64,000 bases of DNA from Nitrospira moscoviensis (lineage in GTDB: Bacteria > Nitrospirota > Nitrospiria > Nitrospirales > Nitrospiraceae): NCBI RefSeq assembly GCF_001273775.1, contig NZ_CP011801.1, positions 2,334,001 to 2,398,000 of the forward strand. The letters are read 5' to 3'. This document shows, piece by piece, positions 31,692 through 39,387 of this stretch. How positions within the stretch are numbered: position 1 is the first letter of the stretch; the number at the start of each line of letters is the position of its first letter. The notes under the pieces were generated by a model, which saw only the letters and a program-made list of their open reading frames with translations, searched no databases and was not told where the DNA came from. The translations under genes and the position numbers were made by a program.

Positions 31692-32414
31692 ATGTCAGCC
31701 CCCGAGCAAACGCCAGCTCCGCAGCCCGCCAAACGCCAGTATGTGAATTTCGTCTTTTACAAGGTCGATCCGGCCTGGCGGCGACTTCCCGAAGACGAAC
31801 GGACCAGAGGGAAGCAGGAATTCATCCGCGCCGTCGAAGACTATGCGGGCAAGGTGCTGGTCATCGCCTATTCGGCGGTCGGCATCCGCGGCGATTGCGA
31901 CATCATGCTCTGGCGCATCAGCTACGAGCTGGAACTGTTCCAGGAGATGAGCACGAAGATCCTCGCCTCTGGGCTCGGCAAGTATCTCACCACGCCCTAT
32001 TCCTACCTCTCGATGACGAAGCGGTCCATCTATGTGGATCACCACTCGCATGAAGGCCAGGAAAGCAAGCGGCTGACGGTCATTCCCGGCAAGAGCAAAT
32101 ACATTTTCGTCTATCCCTTCCTCAAGACCCGCGAGTGGTTCCTGCTGACGAAGGCCGCGCGGCAAGGCATGATGGACGAGCACATCGAAGTGGGCCACCG
32201 CTTTCCGTCGGTGAAGTTGAACACGACCTACTCGTTCGGATTGGACGATCAGGAATGGGTCGTGGCCTTCGAAAGCGACAAGCCGGAAGACTTTCTGGAT
32301 CTCGTCATGGCGCTGCGCGAAACGGAAGGCTCCCGCTATACTCTGCGCGACACGCCGATCTTCACCTGCATCCGTCGCAGTCTGAAAGAGACCCTCGACA
32401 CGCTGGGCGGGTAA
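31692..32414 (+). CDS. Chlorite-dismutase-family heme protein, ChdC/HemQ-like
   Basis: 240 residues with GGAGGAG before the ATG. The family core is present: proximal heme His in MMDEHIEVGH (His164) and Tyr141 in VYPFLKTREW, as in coproheme decarboxylases. At the place of the distal Arg of true chlorite dismutases (the K-R-K of the Nitrospira defluvii enzyme, aligned from memory) there is Leu176 in SVKLNTTYSFGLDD. Lack of that Arg argues against chlorite cleavage and for coproheme decarboxylation or a heme-sensing role. No signal peptide, so cytoplasmic. The gene has its own promoter and a strong hairpin downstream. Confidence 0.88.
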   Translation: MSAPEQTPAPQPAKRQYVNFVFYKVDPAWRRLPEDERTRGKQEFIRAVEDYAGKVLVIAYSAVGIRGDCDIMLWRISYELELFQEMSTKILASGLGKYLTTPYSYLSMTKRSIYVDHHSHEGQESKRLTVIPGKSKYIFVYPFLKTREWFLLTKAARQGMMDEHIEVGHRFPSVKLNTTYSFGLDDQEWVVAFESDKPEDFLDLVMALRETEGSRYTLRDTPIFTCIRRSLKETLDTLGG

Positions 32415-32444
32415 CCGCCTCTCGGACAGCGGTGAGAGAGGACT

Positions 32445-32473
32445 ACGGCCTTCGGTCAGAGATCGAAGGCCGT
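32445..32473 (+). terminator. Strong hairpin after the ChdC/HemQ-like gene
   Basis: ACGGCCTTCG and CGAAGGCCGT form a perfect 10-bp stem with a 9-base loop, then GGTATTTGAT. It lies 31 bp past the stop and 10 bp before the next ATG, so it may terminate or also limit translation of the following gene. Confidence 0.6.
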
Positions 32474-32483
32474 GGTATTTGAT

Positions 32484-33146
32484 ATGCCCGCCGCCGACTC
32501 CCGCGCCGCCTTCTTCTCCGCGCTGATTCCGGGCTTGGGCCAATGGATCCAGCGCCGCCGGCCGGCGGCCGCCACGGCGTTTGCCCTCACGATGCTCCTG
32601 GTCGGAGTCAGCGCCTGGTTGGGGCGCGTCACGGACCGGGCGGTCGAAGTGCTCGTCTTTATGGTGCTGGCGCTCCCCTGCTGGGTCCTGCAAAGCTACG
32701 ATGCCTATTTAGGAGAGCCGGCGGCGGGGCCGGATTGGCTGCGCACATGGCGGCGGGTATGGCAACAGGGCCACGACGTCCGGTTTCTCGGTCTGCTGCT
32801 CCTCATCAGCGCATTGAACGACACCTGGATCATCCTGAAGAATCTCGATTATCTCCTGCCGTTCTATTGCACGAAGCCGGGCGGCATTCCCGGGTTTGCA
32901 GCCAAAGCGATCTCGCCCATCCTCCATATAATGGTAGGGTACGGGTTTCTCCGCCTCAGACGGTGGGGCCTGCTCGTGTACCTTGTCTATGCCGCGTATG
33001 GGTTAACCAACGGCCTCGTCAATCTGGCCTGCTTCGGACCAGGCCGTATCCGCAATACGCTCCTCGGCGCGATCGTATTGTCCACGGCCTACATCCTTTG
33101 GCGGCGGCGGGTGCTGCTCGGGGACAGTCACCCTTCCCACCGGTGA
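32484..33146 (+). CDS. Membrane protein of unknown function
   Basis: 220 residues from the ATG at 32484; an earlier GTG lies inside the hairpin. Begins with a RAAFFSALIPGLGQWIQRRRP motif, as in small TM2/GlyGly-type membrane proteins, and has about five membrane segments. Its last residues, GDSHPSHR, and the TGA stop are encoded by a family C palindrome (33120-33154), so the original C-terminus was probably different. Confidence 0.72.
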   Translation: MPAADSRAAFFSALIPGLGQWIQRRRPAAATAFALTMLLVGVSAWLGRVTDRAVEVLVFMVLALPCWVLQSYDAYLGEPAAGPDWLRTWRRVWQQGHDVRFLGLLLLISALNDTWIILKNLDYLLPFYCTKPGGIPGFAAKAISPILHIMVGYGFLRLRRWGLLVYLVYAAYGLTNGLVNLACFGPGRIRNTLLGAIVLSTAYILWRRRVLLGDSHPSHR

Positions 33147-33154
33147 CTGTCCCC
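33120..33154. repeat. Family C palindrome, GGGGACAGTCACC
   Basis: A perfect 13-bp stem (33120-33132 with 33142-33154). It contains the stop codon of the membrane protein gene. A weaker related GGGGACAGGCACC / AGTCCCC block follows at about 33171-33205, and another copy lies at 52730-52774. Confidence 0.85.
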
Positions 33155-33272
33155 CTTCCTAGCTGCCAACGGGGACAGGCACCGCTGGTGCGGAGCCAGT
33201 CCCCTTACTTTGACAGCCGGACGGAGGCTGTGTTACCTCTACTACGTCCATTTTTCTATCGAGGACATCCAC

Positions 33273-33491
33273 GTGGCCGATACCACCGCCTTATACGCCC
33301 TCCGGTTTCCCGACGGCTCGGTCAGTTTGTACATCGACGAACACTACGCCAAAGATCGTGGAGTCGATCCGTCCCGTTTGGTGCGTGTCGAAATCCCACG
33401 GGAATTATTTCAAACCGGCACCGTCCAGGAAATGCGGGAATACGTGGCTCTTTATTTGGAAACCCATCAACAACAAACCGGGACCGCGTAA
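33273..33491 (+). CDS. Small conserved protein of unknown function
   Basis: 72 residues from a GTG with GAGG eight bases upstream; a longer frame (33210) has no support. Compact, beta-rich then helical (YALRFPDGSVSLYIDEHYA, PSRLVRVEIPRELF, VQEMREYVALYLETHQ). Its stop lies at the left end of a palindromic element. No family recognised. Confidence 0.55.
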   Translation: MADTTALYALRFPDGSVSLYIDEHYAKDRGVDPSRLVRVEIPRELFQTGTVQEMREYVALYLETHQQQTGTA

Positions 33492-33620
33492 CAGGATGCT
33501 GAAAAAGTCTGCCAGCGGCGAAGGATACGGGGCGCTCACCATCTCGCGCCCGTGCGCAGACGTGACGCTCGTTATTCCTCGCGTCGCGCACCTTGCTGGA
33601 CAACCATTTTGAGCATCCTG
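33492..33620. repeat. MITE-like element with CAGGATGCTGAAAAAGT / TTTTGAGCATCCTG ends
   Basis: The ends form an imperfect terminal inverted repeat around a GC-rich, partly self-complementary core. From memory, very similar elements are scattered widely in Nitrospira genomes. No transposase is nearby. Confidence 0.75.
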
Positions 33621-33639
33621 TAAGAATTCTGAGACACAC

Positions 33640-34824
33640 ATGACACTAGCCGTCGCCACTTCTCCCCTGACCGCCGAGTTGATTCAGGAGGTCATCGCCG
33701 GCCTGCCTATTCAAGGCCGGATCATGCTGCGGCTCCTGCTGATCCAACATCTGGACGTCACGCACGACGAGATCCTCTTCATGGTGTCCGACCGTCCGGA
33801 TCCCCGCTGTGTGTCCGGTACGAAGCCGATCACCACCATGACCCAGGAATCCATTGCGGCCATGACCAGCCGGCGCGACGAATATCGACGGCGCGCCCGC
33901 TTGCGCCGCGAGCGAACCTGGCTGCAGTGCGTCGCCTTGAAAAAGCTCGCCGAAACGGCGGAAGCGATGGCCGACCGGGCCGCAGCCCTGCTGAGCGATC
34001 GCGGAGTGTCCGCCGGGACGCTGAAGGAATTGAAGGAGCAGGCCCGCGTGGCCGTCCCGCGGCCGGCGCTGCGCGTGCTGGAAGAGCGGTGGGACAAAGA
34101 GGAGATCTCGGCGGAGGACTATCAAAAGCACCGGCTCGCCATCGAGATGCAAACCCTGTTGCGCTTCGCCGAGCGGTTCAGGAAGCGGCTGGATCTGGCC
34201 GAGCGTGAACGGCAGACATCGGATCAAACGGTCCTTCAGGACCATGAGATCGGCCACATTTGGGGCATCCCGGCCGGCACGTTGGCCGCCCGGAAAGTGA
34301 AATTCCTATCCCAGTACCTGCATGCGCTGCAGGCCAAGCTCACCGGAGCGGCGGTCAACCCCGCGCAGGCGCCGCCCCTCGATCTCTGGAAAGAGACCTT
34401 GGCGGTGCTCGCCCGCACGCCGGTCGAGCGGTCGATCGCGACGTACGACGGATTGGAACAGACCGAGACGGCCTTGATCGAAAAACTGACCGCCTACGCG
34501 CTGATCGGCATTCCCGAACAGACGGAGGTGAAATTTTGGAACTCGCTGGTCTTCGGCGCGAGCTCCAACGCGATGCACAGCGAAAGCACGCGCACGTTGT
34601 TCGGGCTCCAGCGGCTCGTGGCCATCCAACAGGACACCGACACCGGCCCGGACGCGCTGGACGAGGAACTGCTGAAACGGACGGCCCCGAAACCGAAAGC
34701 GGAAGCCGGCGCGATCGAGGGACCGGCCGAAGCCGGCAAGCCGGAGATCACCGAGCTGCAAAAACAGATTTTGCACAATTTCATCGGCGAAGATGTCAGC
34801 GGCCGGGCCTCGGACAAGTGGTAA
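33640..34824 (+). CDS. Conserved protein of unknown function
   Basis: 394 residues. Helical and highly charged, especially residues about 70-195 (RRDEYRRRARLRRERTWLQ), with a Pro/Glu/Ala-rich stretch near the C-terminus and a final IGEDVSGRASDKW. No signal peptide, membrane segment or catalytic motif seen. No family recognised; I recall similar unnamed proteins only from Nitrospira-like genomes. Confidence 0.7.
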   Translation: MTLAVATSPLTAELIQEVIAGLPIQGRIMLRLLLIQHLDVTHDEILFMVSDRPDPRCVSGTKPITTMTQESIAAMTSRRDEYRRRARLRRERTWLQCVALKKLAETAEAMADRAAALLSDRGVSAGTLKELKEQARVAVPRPALRVLEERWDKEEISAEDYQKHRLAIEMQTLLRFAERFRKRLDLAERERQTSDQTVLQDHEIGHIWGIPAGTLAARKVKFLSQYLHALQAKLTGAAVNPAQAPPLDLWKETLAVLARTPVERSIATYDGLEQTETALIEKLTAYALIGIPEQTEVKFWNSLVFGASSNAMHSESTRTLFGLQRLVAIQQDTDTGPDALDEELLKRTAPKPKAEAGAIEGPAEAGKPEITELQKQILHNFIGEDVSGRASDKW

Positions 34825-34838
34825 GAAAAAATCCAGGC

Positions 34839-34866
34839 TTGCCATCCCCGCGGTTTGCGGTATAAT
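34839..34866 (+). promoter_or_regulatory. Sigma70-like promoter with a perfect -10
   Basis: TTGCCA, 16 bases, then TATAAT. Transcription should start near 34873, only a few bases before the ATG at 34876 or 34882, so the mRNA would be nearly leaderless. It overlaps the end of the preceding gene's downstream region. Confidence 0.65.
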
Positions 34867-34875
34867 CGCCCCGTC

Positions 34876-35301
34876 ATGCCCATGCACTCGGTGATCCGGT
34901 CATTTGCCAGCCTGCTGACCCTGCTGTTTTTTCTTTCCGCATTTCTTTCCAACGTGCTGAGCGGCCTGCCCGCCGAAGCGGGGCTCATCGAGATCGCCGA
35001 ATTGCTGGCGCATCCCGAGCAATACGATCATCAGGATGTCGTCGTGAGCGGCAAGGTGACGAACGTCCAGCTGGCCACCAATCGCCAAGGACAACCGGCC
35101 TACGGCTTCCTCCTTCAGGATCATGCCGGCACCTTGAAAGTCGTCAGCCTCGGGCAGGCCGAAGTCCGCGAAGGCGATCAAGTCATCGTCGAAGGCATCT
35201 TCAACCGCCTGCGCCAAGCCGGCCGGACCATCGTCTACAACGAGATCAAAGCCCTTTCGGTGCGGCCTCTCAATCGTCTGAATCCCGACCTGGTCGGGTG
35301 A
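34876..35301 (+). CDS. Exported OB-fold-like protein
   Basis: 141 residues from the ATG at 34876, just after a strong promoter; the frame is open 7 codons further but over the -10. A hydrophobic N-terminal segment (LLTLLFFLSAFLSNVLSG) is followed by an OB-fold pattern: VVVSGKVTNVQLA, YGFLLQDHAGTLKVVSLG, VREGDQVIVEGIFN. Such secreted OB domains occur in cytochrome maturation (CcmE) and stress proteins; the CcmE heme-binding His is not seen. Role unknown. Confidence 0.72.
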   Translation: MPMHSVIRSFASLLTLLFFLSAFLSNVLSGLPAEAGLIEIAELLAHPEQYDHQDVVVSGKVTNVQLATNRQGQPAYGFLLQDHAGTLKVVSLGQAEVREGDQVIVEGIFNRLRQAGRTIVYNEIKALSVRPLNRLNPDLVG

Positions 35302-35360
35302 TCTTCCTGCCCGTGGCCTTTTCCCTTTCGGGACTGCAAGAGGCGCAAGGAGCACACACG

Positions 35361-35423
35361 GCGTTGAGCAAGACAGCGTTGAGCTTTGAGGTTTTGACGC
35401 TCACCGCTTTGCCGCTCAATGTC
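35361..35423. repeat. Family A palindromic element
   Basis: GCGTTGAGCAAGACAGCGTTGAG is opposed by GCTCACC / GCCGCTCAATG. It fills most of the gap before the lipoprotein gene at 35448. Confidence 0.75.
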
Positions 35424-35447
35424 GTTCATACCCTTCACTCCCGCGCC

Positions 35448-35834
35448 ATGTCCGCCGCCCTTCATCGCATCGCGGGCTTGTGCCTGCTCGCCGCCTTCGG
35501 CTGCGCGGGACCGGCCGTGGTCGGACAGTACTCCAATCAACAGCGCCTGATCGGGCAATCGAAGGCGGCGGTGCTCGCCTGCGCCGGCGCCCCCAGGAGA
35601 GAGCAGGCCCACGACGGCGTCACGCTCCTGTACTACTATCGCGAAGCGCCGGTGCTCGAGGCGTCGCCTCCGGTCGGGAAAGGGACTTTTTCAGCGATCC
35701 GCCACGGCTGCTGGGCGACCGTGGTCGTGGCCGAGGAACGGGTGACGGACGTCGTGTACCGGTTTGAGCCCCCCGCCATTGACGCGTCGAACGACTGCGA
35801 AGCCATTTTCGATCTCTGCATTTCGCAACGGTAG
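35448..35834 (+). CDS. Small lipoprotein of unknown function
   Basis: 128 residues from the ATG at 35448, which starts a lipoprotein signal (IAGLCLLAAFGCAG). The longer frame from 35298 reads through a family A palindrome and is rejected as a start. The mature part has a YSNQQRLIGQSKAAVLACAGAP segment, reminiscent of small SmpA/OmlA-type lipoproteins (a helix ending in a GxP), then a beta region. Confidence 0.7.
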   Translation: MSAALHRIAGLCLLAAFGCAGPAVVGQYSNQQRLIGQSKAAVLACAGAPRREQAHDGVTLLYYYREAPVLEASPPVGKGTFSAIRHGCWATVVVAEERVTDVVYRFEPPAIDASNDCEAIFDLCISQR

Positions 35835-35887
35835 CGCCGCGTTTTCCCCCCTGGCTGACCAGTGCGAATCATGATACTCCTAGCGCT

Positions 35888-36802
35888 ATGAGTGGTCGGC
35901 GTCTCTGGAGGCTGGTCTGGGCGCAGGCGCTGCTCCTGGTCTGCGCGGACCCGTCTCAGGCCCTCGAAAAATACGGCCGGCCGCTCCCTTCCCTGGAAGA
36001 GGCGGCCGGCGGCGTGCGGGAGGCTGAAGAGAGCCTCTTCGGCGGCTATTTCCTCACGGCGGCGTTCGTGTCCAATCCGTCGTTTGCCGCCCGGCCCGAC
36101 AATACGGGCTTGGTGGGTCTGCGCCACATGCTGCATCTGGAAACCGATCTCTATCGCCACTATCTCAGCTTTTACACCGATCAAAACTTTTTCTCCGACC
36201 GCACGAAAGGCTGGATCACGCTCACCGAGTGGGACGGCACCTACGCCTTCACCGGCGCCGTCGATCGTATCGGGTGGCGCCTGCAATACGAGCGCGACGC
36301 GCCCCTCGACCGCAGCGGCTTGAAACAGGCCTACGCCGACGTGCTGGTCACGGCCCAGCTCAGCTCGGCGCAAGACATGGCCTGGTGGCGCCGGCTCTGG
36401 CCGAACCAGGCGCTCACGATGTATGCGGGCGCCGGCTGGCTCTTTCACAACAGCAGTTACTTCGCGCGGCCGGACAATACCGGCCGCGCGCTCTTCCGGT
36501 ACGTCGCGCACGCCGACCTGGATCTTTACAAGAACCGAGTGGTGCTCTACGGCGACGTCAACATGTTCACGGATCGCGAATCGAGCAATCAGGCGAAGCC
36601 GACCGAATTGGATTGGATCATCGGGCTGGCCGTGCGCTGGCGCAACATGGAATTGGCCGTCTACCGGGAGCAGGACCTGCCCTTGGATCGCGACAGCCTC
36701 GTTCAGCAATACGTCGCCGTGCAACTGCGCTTCGCGTTCGATGTGTCGAAACAGGACCTGGGGTTCGGCGGTCCGCGGGGGACGCCGATTCCGATTCAAT
36801 GA
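35888..36802 (+). CDS. Predicted outer membrane beta-barrel protein
   Basis: 304 residues with a signal peptide (ALLLVCADPSQA). The rest alternates aromatic and polar residues in amphipathic strands (LFGGYFLTAAFVSNPSFAAR, HYLSFYTDQNFFSD, LYKNRVVLYGDVNMFTD), typical of a beta barrel. The motif FxARPDNTG occurs twice, suggesting an internal duplication. No family name recognised. It overlaps the convergent SDR gene by 7 bp. Confidence 0.72.
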   Translation: MSGRRLWRLVWAQALLLVCADPSQALEKYGRPLPSLEEAAGGVREAEESLFGGYFLTAAFVSNPSFAARPDNTGLVGLRHMLHLETDLYRHYLSFYTDQNFFSDRTKGWITLTEWDGTYAFTGAVDRIGWRLQYERDAPLDRSGLKQAYADVLVTAQLSSAQDMAWWRRLWPNQALTMYAGAGWLFHNSSYFARPDNTGRALFRYVAHADLDLYKNRVVLYGDVNMFTDRESSNQAKPTELDWIIGLAVRWRNMELAVYREQDLPLDRDSLVQQYVAVQLRFAFDVSKQDLGFGGPRGTPIPIQ

Positions 36803-37659
36803 GGAAGGTTCAAGACCGCCACGAGCAGCTTGTCGGCGAGCCGAACCGGCAACAGTGTCGCCATGAGCGCCCGCACCTTCGCATCCCAGCCGACGAGGTA
36901 GCGCGACTTCGGCCGCGGCGCCGTCAAGGCATGGACGACGGCCTCGACGACCGCGTCCGGCGCGATCGCCCTCCGCGCGGCCTTGTCCACCGCGCGCCGC
37001 ACCGACGCGGCGGCGTCCGCATAAAGACGCGCCGTCTCCGGCGGGACGGAAGCCTCCAACGCCGCGGCGTCGCGGCCCGACTTGTCCCAGATCGGCGTGG
37101 CGATCGCTCCCGGCTCGATGATCGCCACGCGGATGCCCCAGGGCAGCAGTTCCAGCCGTAGCGCGTCGGTGATCGCCTCCAACGCATACTTCGACGCCGA
37201 GTACGGCCCCATCAGCGGCATGGCCGCGCGCCCGGCGATCGACCCCATGTTGACGATCCGTCCCCGCCCCGCGCGCAGCAGGGGCAGAAAGGTCTGAGTC
37301 ACCGCCACCGGGCCGAGGACGTTCACCTCCAGTTGCCGGCGCCATCCGGCGAGCGGCACCGCCTCCAACGGACCGGCGACCGCGATGCCGGCATTGTTGA
37401 CCAGTCCCGCGAGCCCGGCCGGCCCGACCGAGGATTGCACGAATGCTGTCGCCGCCGCGATCGAGTGCGCGTCCGTCACGTCGAGCGGCACCGGCGTCAA
37501 TCGTGTGGAGCAGCGAAGGCGAAGCTGCTCCCCGTCCTCCATCCGCCTTACGCCGGCGAACACCCGCCACCCGAGTCGATCGAGGCCGGCGGCGCACGCG
37601 GCGCCGATGCCGGTCGATGCGCCGGTGATGACGACTGTGGCCGATTCGTTCTCCGCCAT
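36796..37659 (-). CDS. Short-chain dehydrogenase/reductase
   Basis: 287 residues of the classical SDR fold. Cofactor loop TGASTGIG (about residues 12-19), NNAG (about 89), catalytic Ser in MGSIAG and YSASK (Tyr/Lys). An arginine after the second strand suggests NADPH preference. Substrate unknown. It lies downstream of the lactonase-like gene but is separated by a 13-bp stem hairpin, so it is probably transcribed alone. Confidence 0.92.
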   Translation of the reverse strand: MAENESATVVITGASTGIGAACAAGLDRLGWRVFAGVRRMEDGEQLRLRCSTRLTPVPLDVTDAHSIAAATAFVQSSVGPAGLAGLVNNAGIAVAGPLEAVPLAGWRRQLEVNVLGPVAVTQTFLPLLRAGRGRIVNMGSIAGRAAMPLMGPYSASKYALEAITDALRLELLPWGIRVAIIEPGAIATPIWDKSGRDAAALEASVPPETARLYADAAASVRRAVDKAARRAIAPDAVVEAVVHALTAPRPKSRYLVGWDAKVRALMATLLPVRLADKLLVAVLNLPH

Positions 37660-37726
37660 GCCTTCCGCCTCCGGATCAAAACCGGCGGCAGCATAGCAGA
37701 TTTCCCACGCCGTACAAGGCCGGTGA

Positions 37727-37754
37727 GCCTGTGATCGCCGTGGCGATCACAGGC
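37727..37754 (-). terminator. 13-bp perfect hairpin after the lactonase-like gene
   Basis: GCCTGTGATCGCC and GGCGATCACAGGC with a two-base loop. It lies between the lactonase stop and the SDR start, both on the minus strand. No T-run, but the stem is long enough to act as a terminator or to protect a transcript end. Confidence 0.6.
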
Positions 37755-37782
37755 CCGGGCCATGGCTTGGGCTCAGCGCCCT

Positions 37783-38997
37783 CTAGAACTTCGTCGTGCC
37801 GATCCCGTTGGCGCCGGCCCCGGCTGGAACCGTACCGGCGGGAGCCAGCGTCCCGTCTTGATTGATCGTGAACCGCGACACCTGATTCGGTATGGCGTCC
37901 GCGGTGTACAGAGTCGTCAGGTTCGGATGGACGATCACGTAATTCGGATTGTTTCCGGTCGGCTCCGTTTCTATAGAAGTGAGGGATCCAGTGTTCGGAT
38001 CCACGCGGTACACACTAATCGACGCATCGGCGATATTCGCAACGTAGAGGAACCGCCCGTTGGGATGGATGGTGAGCGCGTGCGGCCCGTTGCCGGTGGA
38101 GACGGTGCGCGGAGGGGAGAATCGCGTCAATGAGCCGTCGGCGCCGATCTCGAGCACCTCCACTACGTTCGGATACGAGGCATAGACGAATCGGCTCTGT
38201 GGATCGACCGTCACGGCCTGTACGCCGGGCAGCCCGGACGTCACTCCCCGCGGCGTCAATAATCCGGTGGTTGTATCTCGGCTGAACGCATGCACTTCGC
38301 CCGAGCCCTCGCTCGCCGTGTACAGGAACAGATTGTTTGGCGACAGAGTCATGTTATGCGCATGCACGCCCACAGGGAAACTGCCGCCGGCTGCGGTGAG
38401 CGCCGTGAGATTCCCCAACGTGGGTCCGGGGGTGGTGTCGATACGATAGGCCCTCAAGGTACTGGCCGCGGTTTCCGGTCCGGCAATCACATAGAGAAAC
38501 TGTCCGGTCTCATCAATCACCGAGGAATGAGACCCAGCCTCACCTGGAAGAGTTCCGGTCACGGGAGACCCGACTCCCGAATTCATGGGAGCGAGCGTCC
38601 CGTCTTGATTGATCCGATAGCCGGAGAGGAATGTGCTCGAGTGGTTGGACACATACACGAACCGTCCCCGCGGATCGACTCTCACATGGTGGGGGAAGTC
38701 TCCCGTTGCGAGCGGTGTGGGAGGTGTGCCGATGGGTGTCAACGTCCCGTCGGGGTCCGATCGATAGGCCTGAATGGTATCGGCACCCGAATTGATCACA
38801 TAGGCGAATTGGGTCGCCGTGCTCCCCCCGGAGGGAGGATTATTCCCCCCGCCACCGCCGCCACCCCCGCCGCCGTCGTCCCCCCCGCCGCAAGAGACCA
38901 TGGCCAGCGGCAGTGCGATCAATGCACTGCGTACGAGACCGTGAAGAATGGAGCCCCCTCGCGCGCGCGACCTTCCAGGCACGCTGACACGGTTCAT
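37783..38997 (-). CDS. Lactonase-fold (beta-propeller) lipoprotein
   Basis: 404 residues with a strong AAAGGAGAGG ribosome binding site. The lipoprotein signal ends LPLAMVSCGGG, then a DDGGGGGGGGGGNN linker. The rest is a seven-bladed beta-propeller of the 6-phosphogluconolactonase/YVTN type, with repeated blade motifs (FAYVINSGADTIQAYRSD, RFVYVSNHSSTFLSGYRIN, RFLYVANIADASISVYRVD). A surface location and the poly-Gly linker argue against a cytoplasmic phosphogluconolactonase role; it is more likely a binding or structural propeller. Confidence 0.88.
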   Translation of the reverse strand: MNRVSVPGRSRARGGSILHGLVRSALIALPLAMVSCGGGDDGGGGGGGGGGNNPPSGGSTATQFAYVINSGADTIQAYRSDPDGTLTPIGTPPTPLATGDFPHHVRVDPRGRFVYVSNHSSTFLSGYRINQDGTLAPMNSGVGSPVTGTLPGEAGSHSSVIDETGQFLYVIAGPETAASTLRAYRIDTTPGPTLGNLTALTAAGGSFPVGVHAHNMTLSPNNLFLYTASEGSGEVHAFSRDTTTGLLTPRGVTSGLPGVQAVTVDPQSRFVYASYPNVVEVLEIGADGSLTRFSPPRTVSTGNGPHALTIHPNGRFLYVANIADASISVYRVDPNTGSLTSIETEPTGNNPNYVIVHPNLTTLYTADAIPNQVSRFTINQDGTLAPAGTVPAGAGANGIGTTKF

Positions 38998-39387
38998 AAC
39001 ACACCTCTCCTTTCAGATGATCCGTCCCGCGGCTCCGCAGCTGTTGCCGAGCGCCCATCCGCGGGACCTTCCATCAGGAAGACGCGCAGACCTGCTCTGC
39101 CGTCTCGCACAGCTGATGAGCGCGGCCGACGCTTCAGCAAGAACCGCACCGCTTGGCGGTTGGAGATCCGGCGCCGCTTTTCAAGGGAAAATTCCAGGGA
39201 GCGGGAATCGCTTCACGGACAAGCTGTCCGGAAATCAGCGAAGGCGAGACACATTGTCCGAACGGTGATGGGATGAACGGGAGAAACCCCGAAAACGACG
39301 GCGGGAAACACCTGAGGACGCATCAAGGAAATCTCCGCGCGCACCAGGCGAACCCTGGCGCCATGCGGCCGAGGTCCCAGAGCGAGA
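38998..39387. other. Intergenic region between two minus-strand genes
   Basis: 390 bases with the leader of the lactonase-like gene and the region downstream of phosphoketolase. I see no gene, repeat element or clear hairpin in it. Confidence 0.4.
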
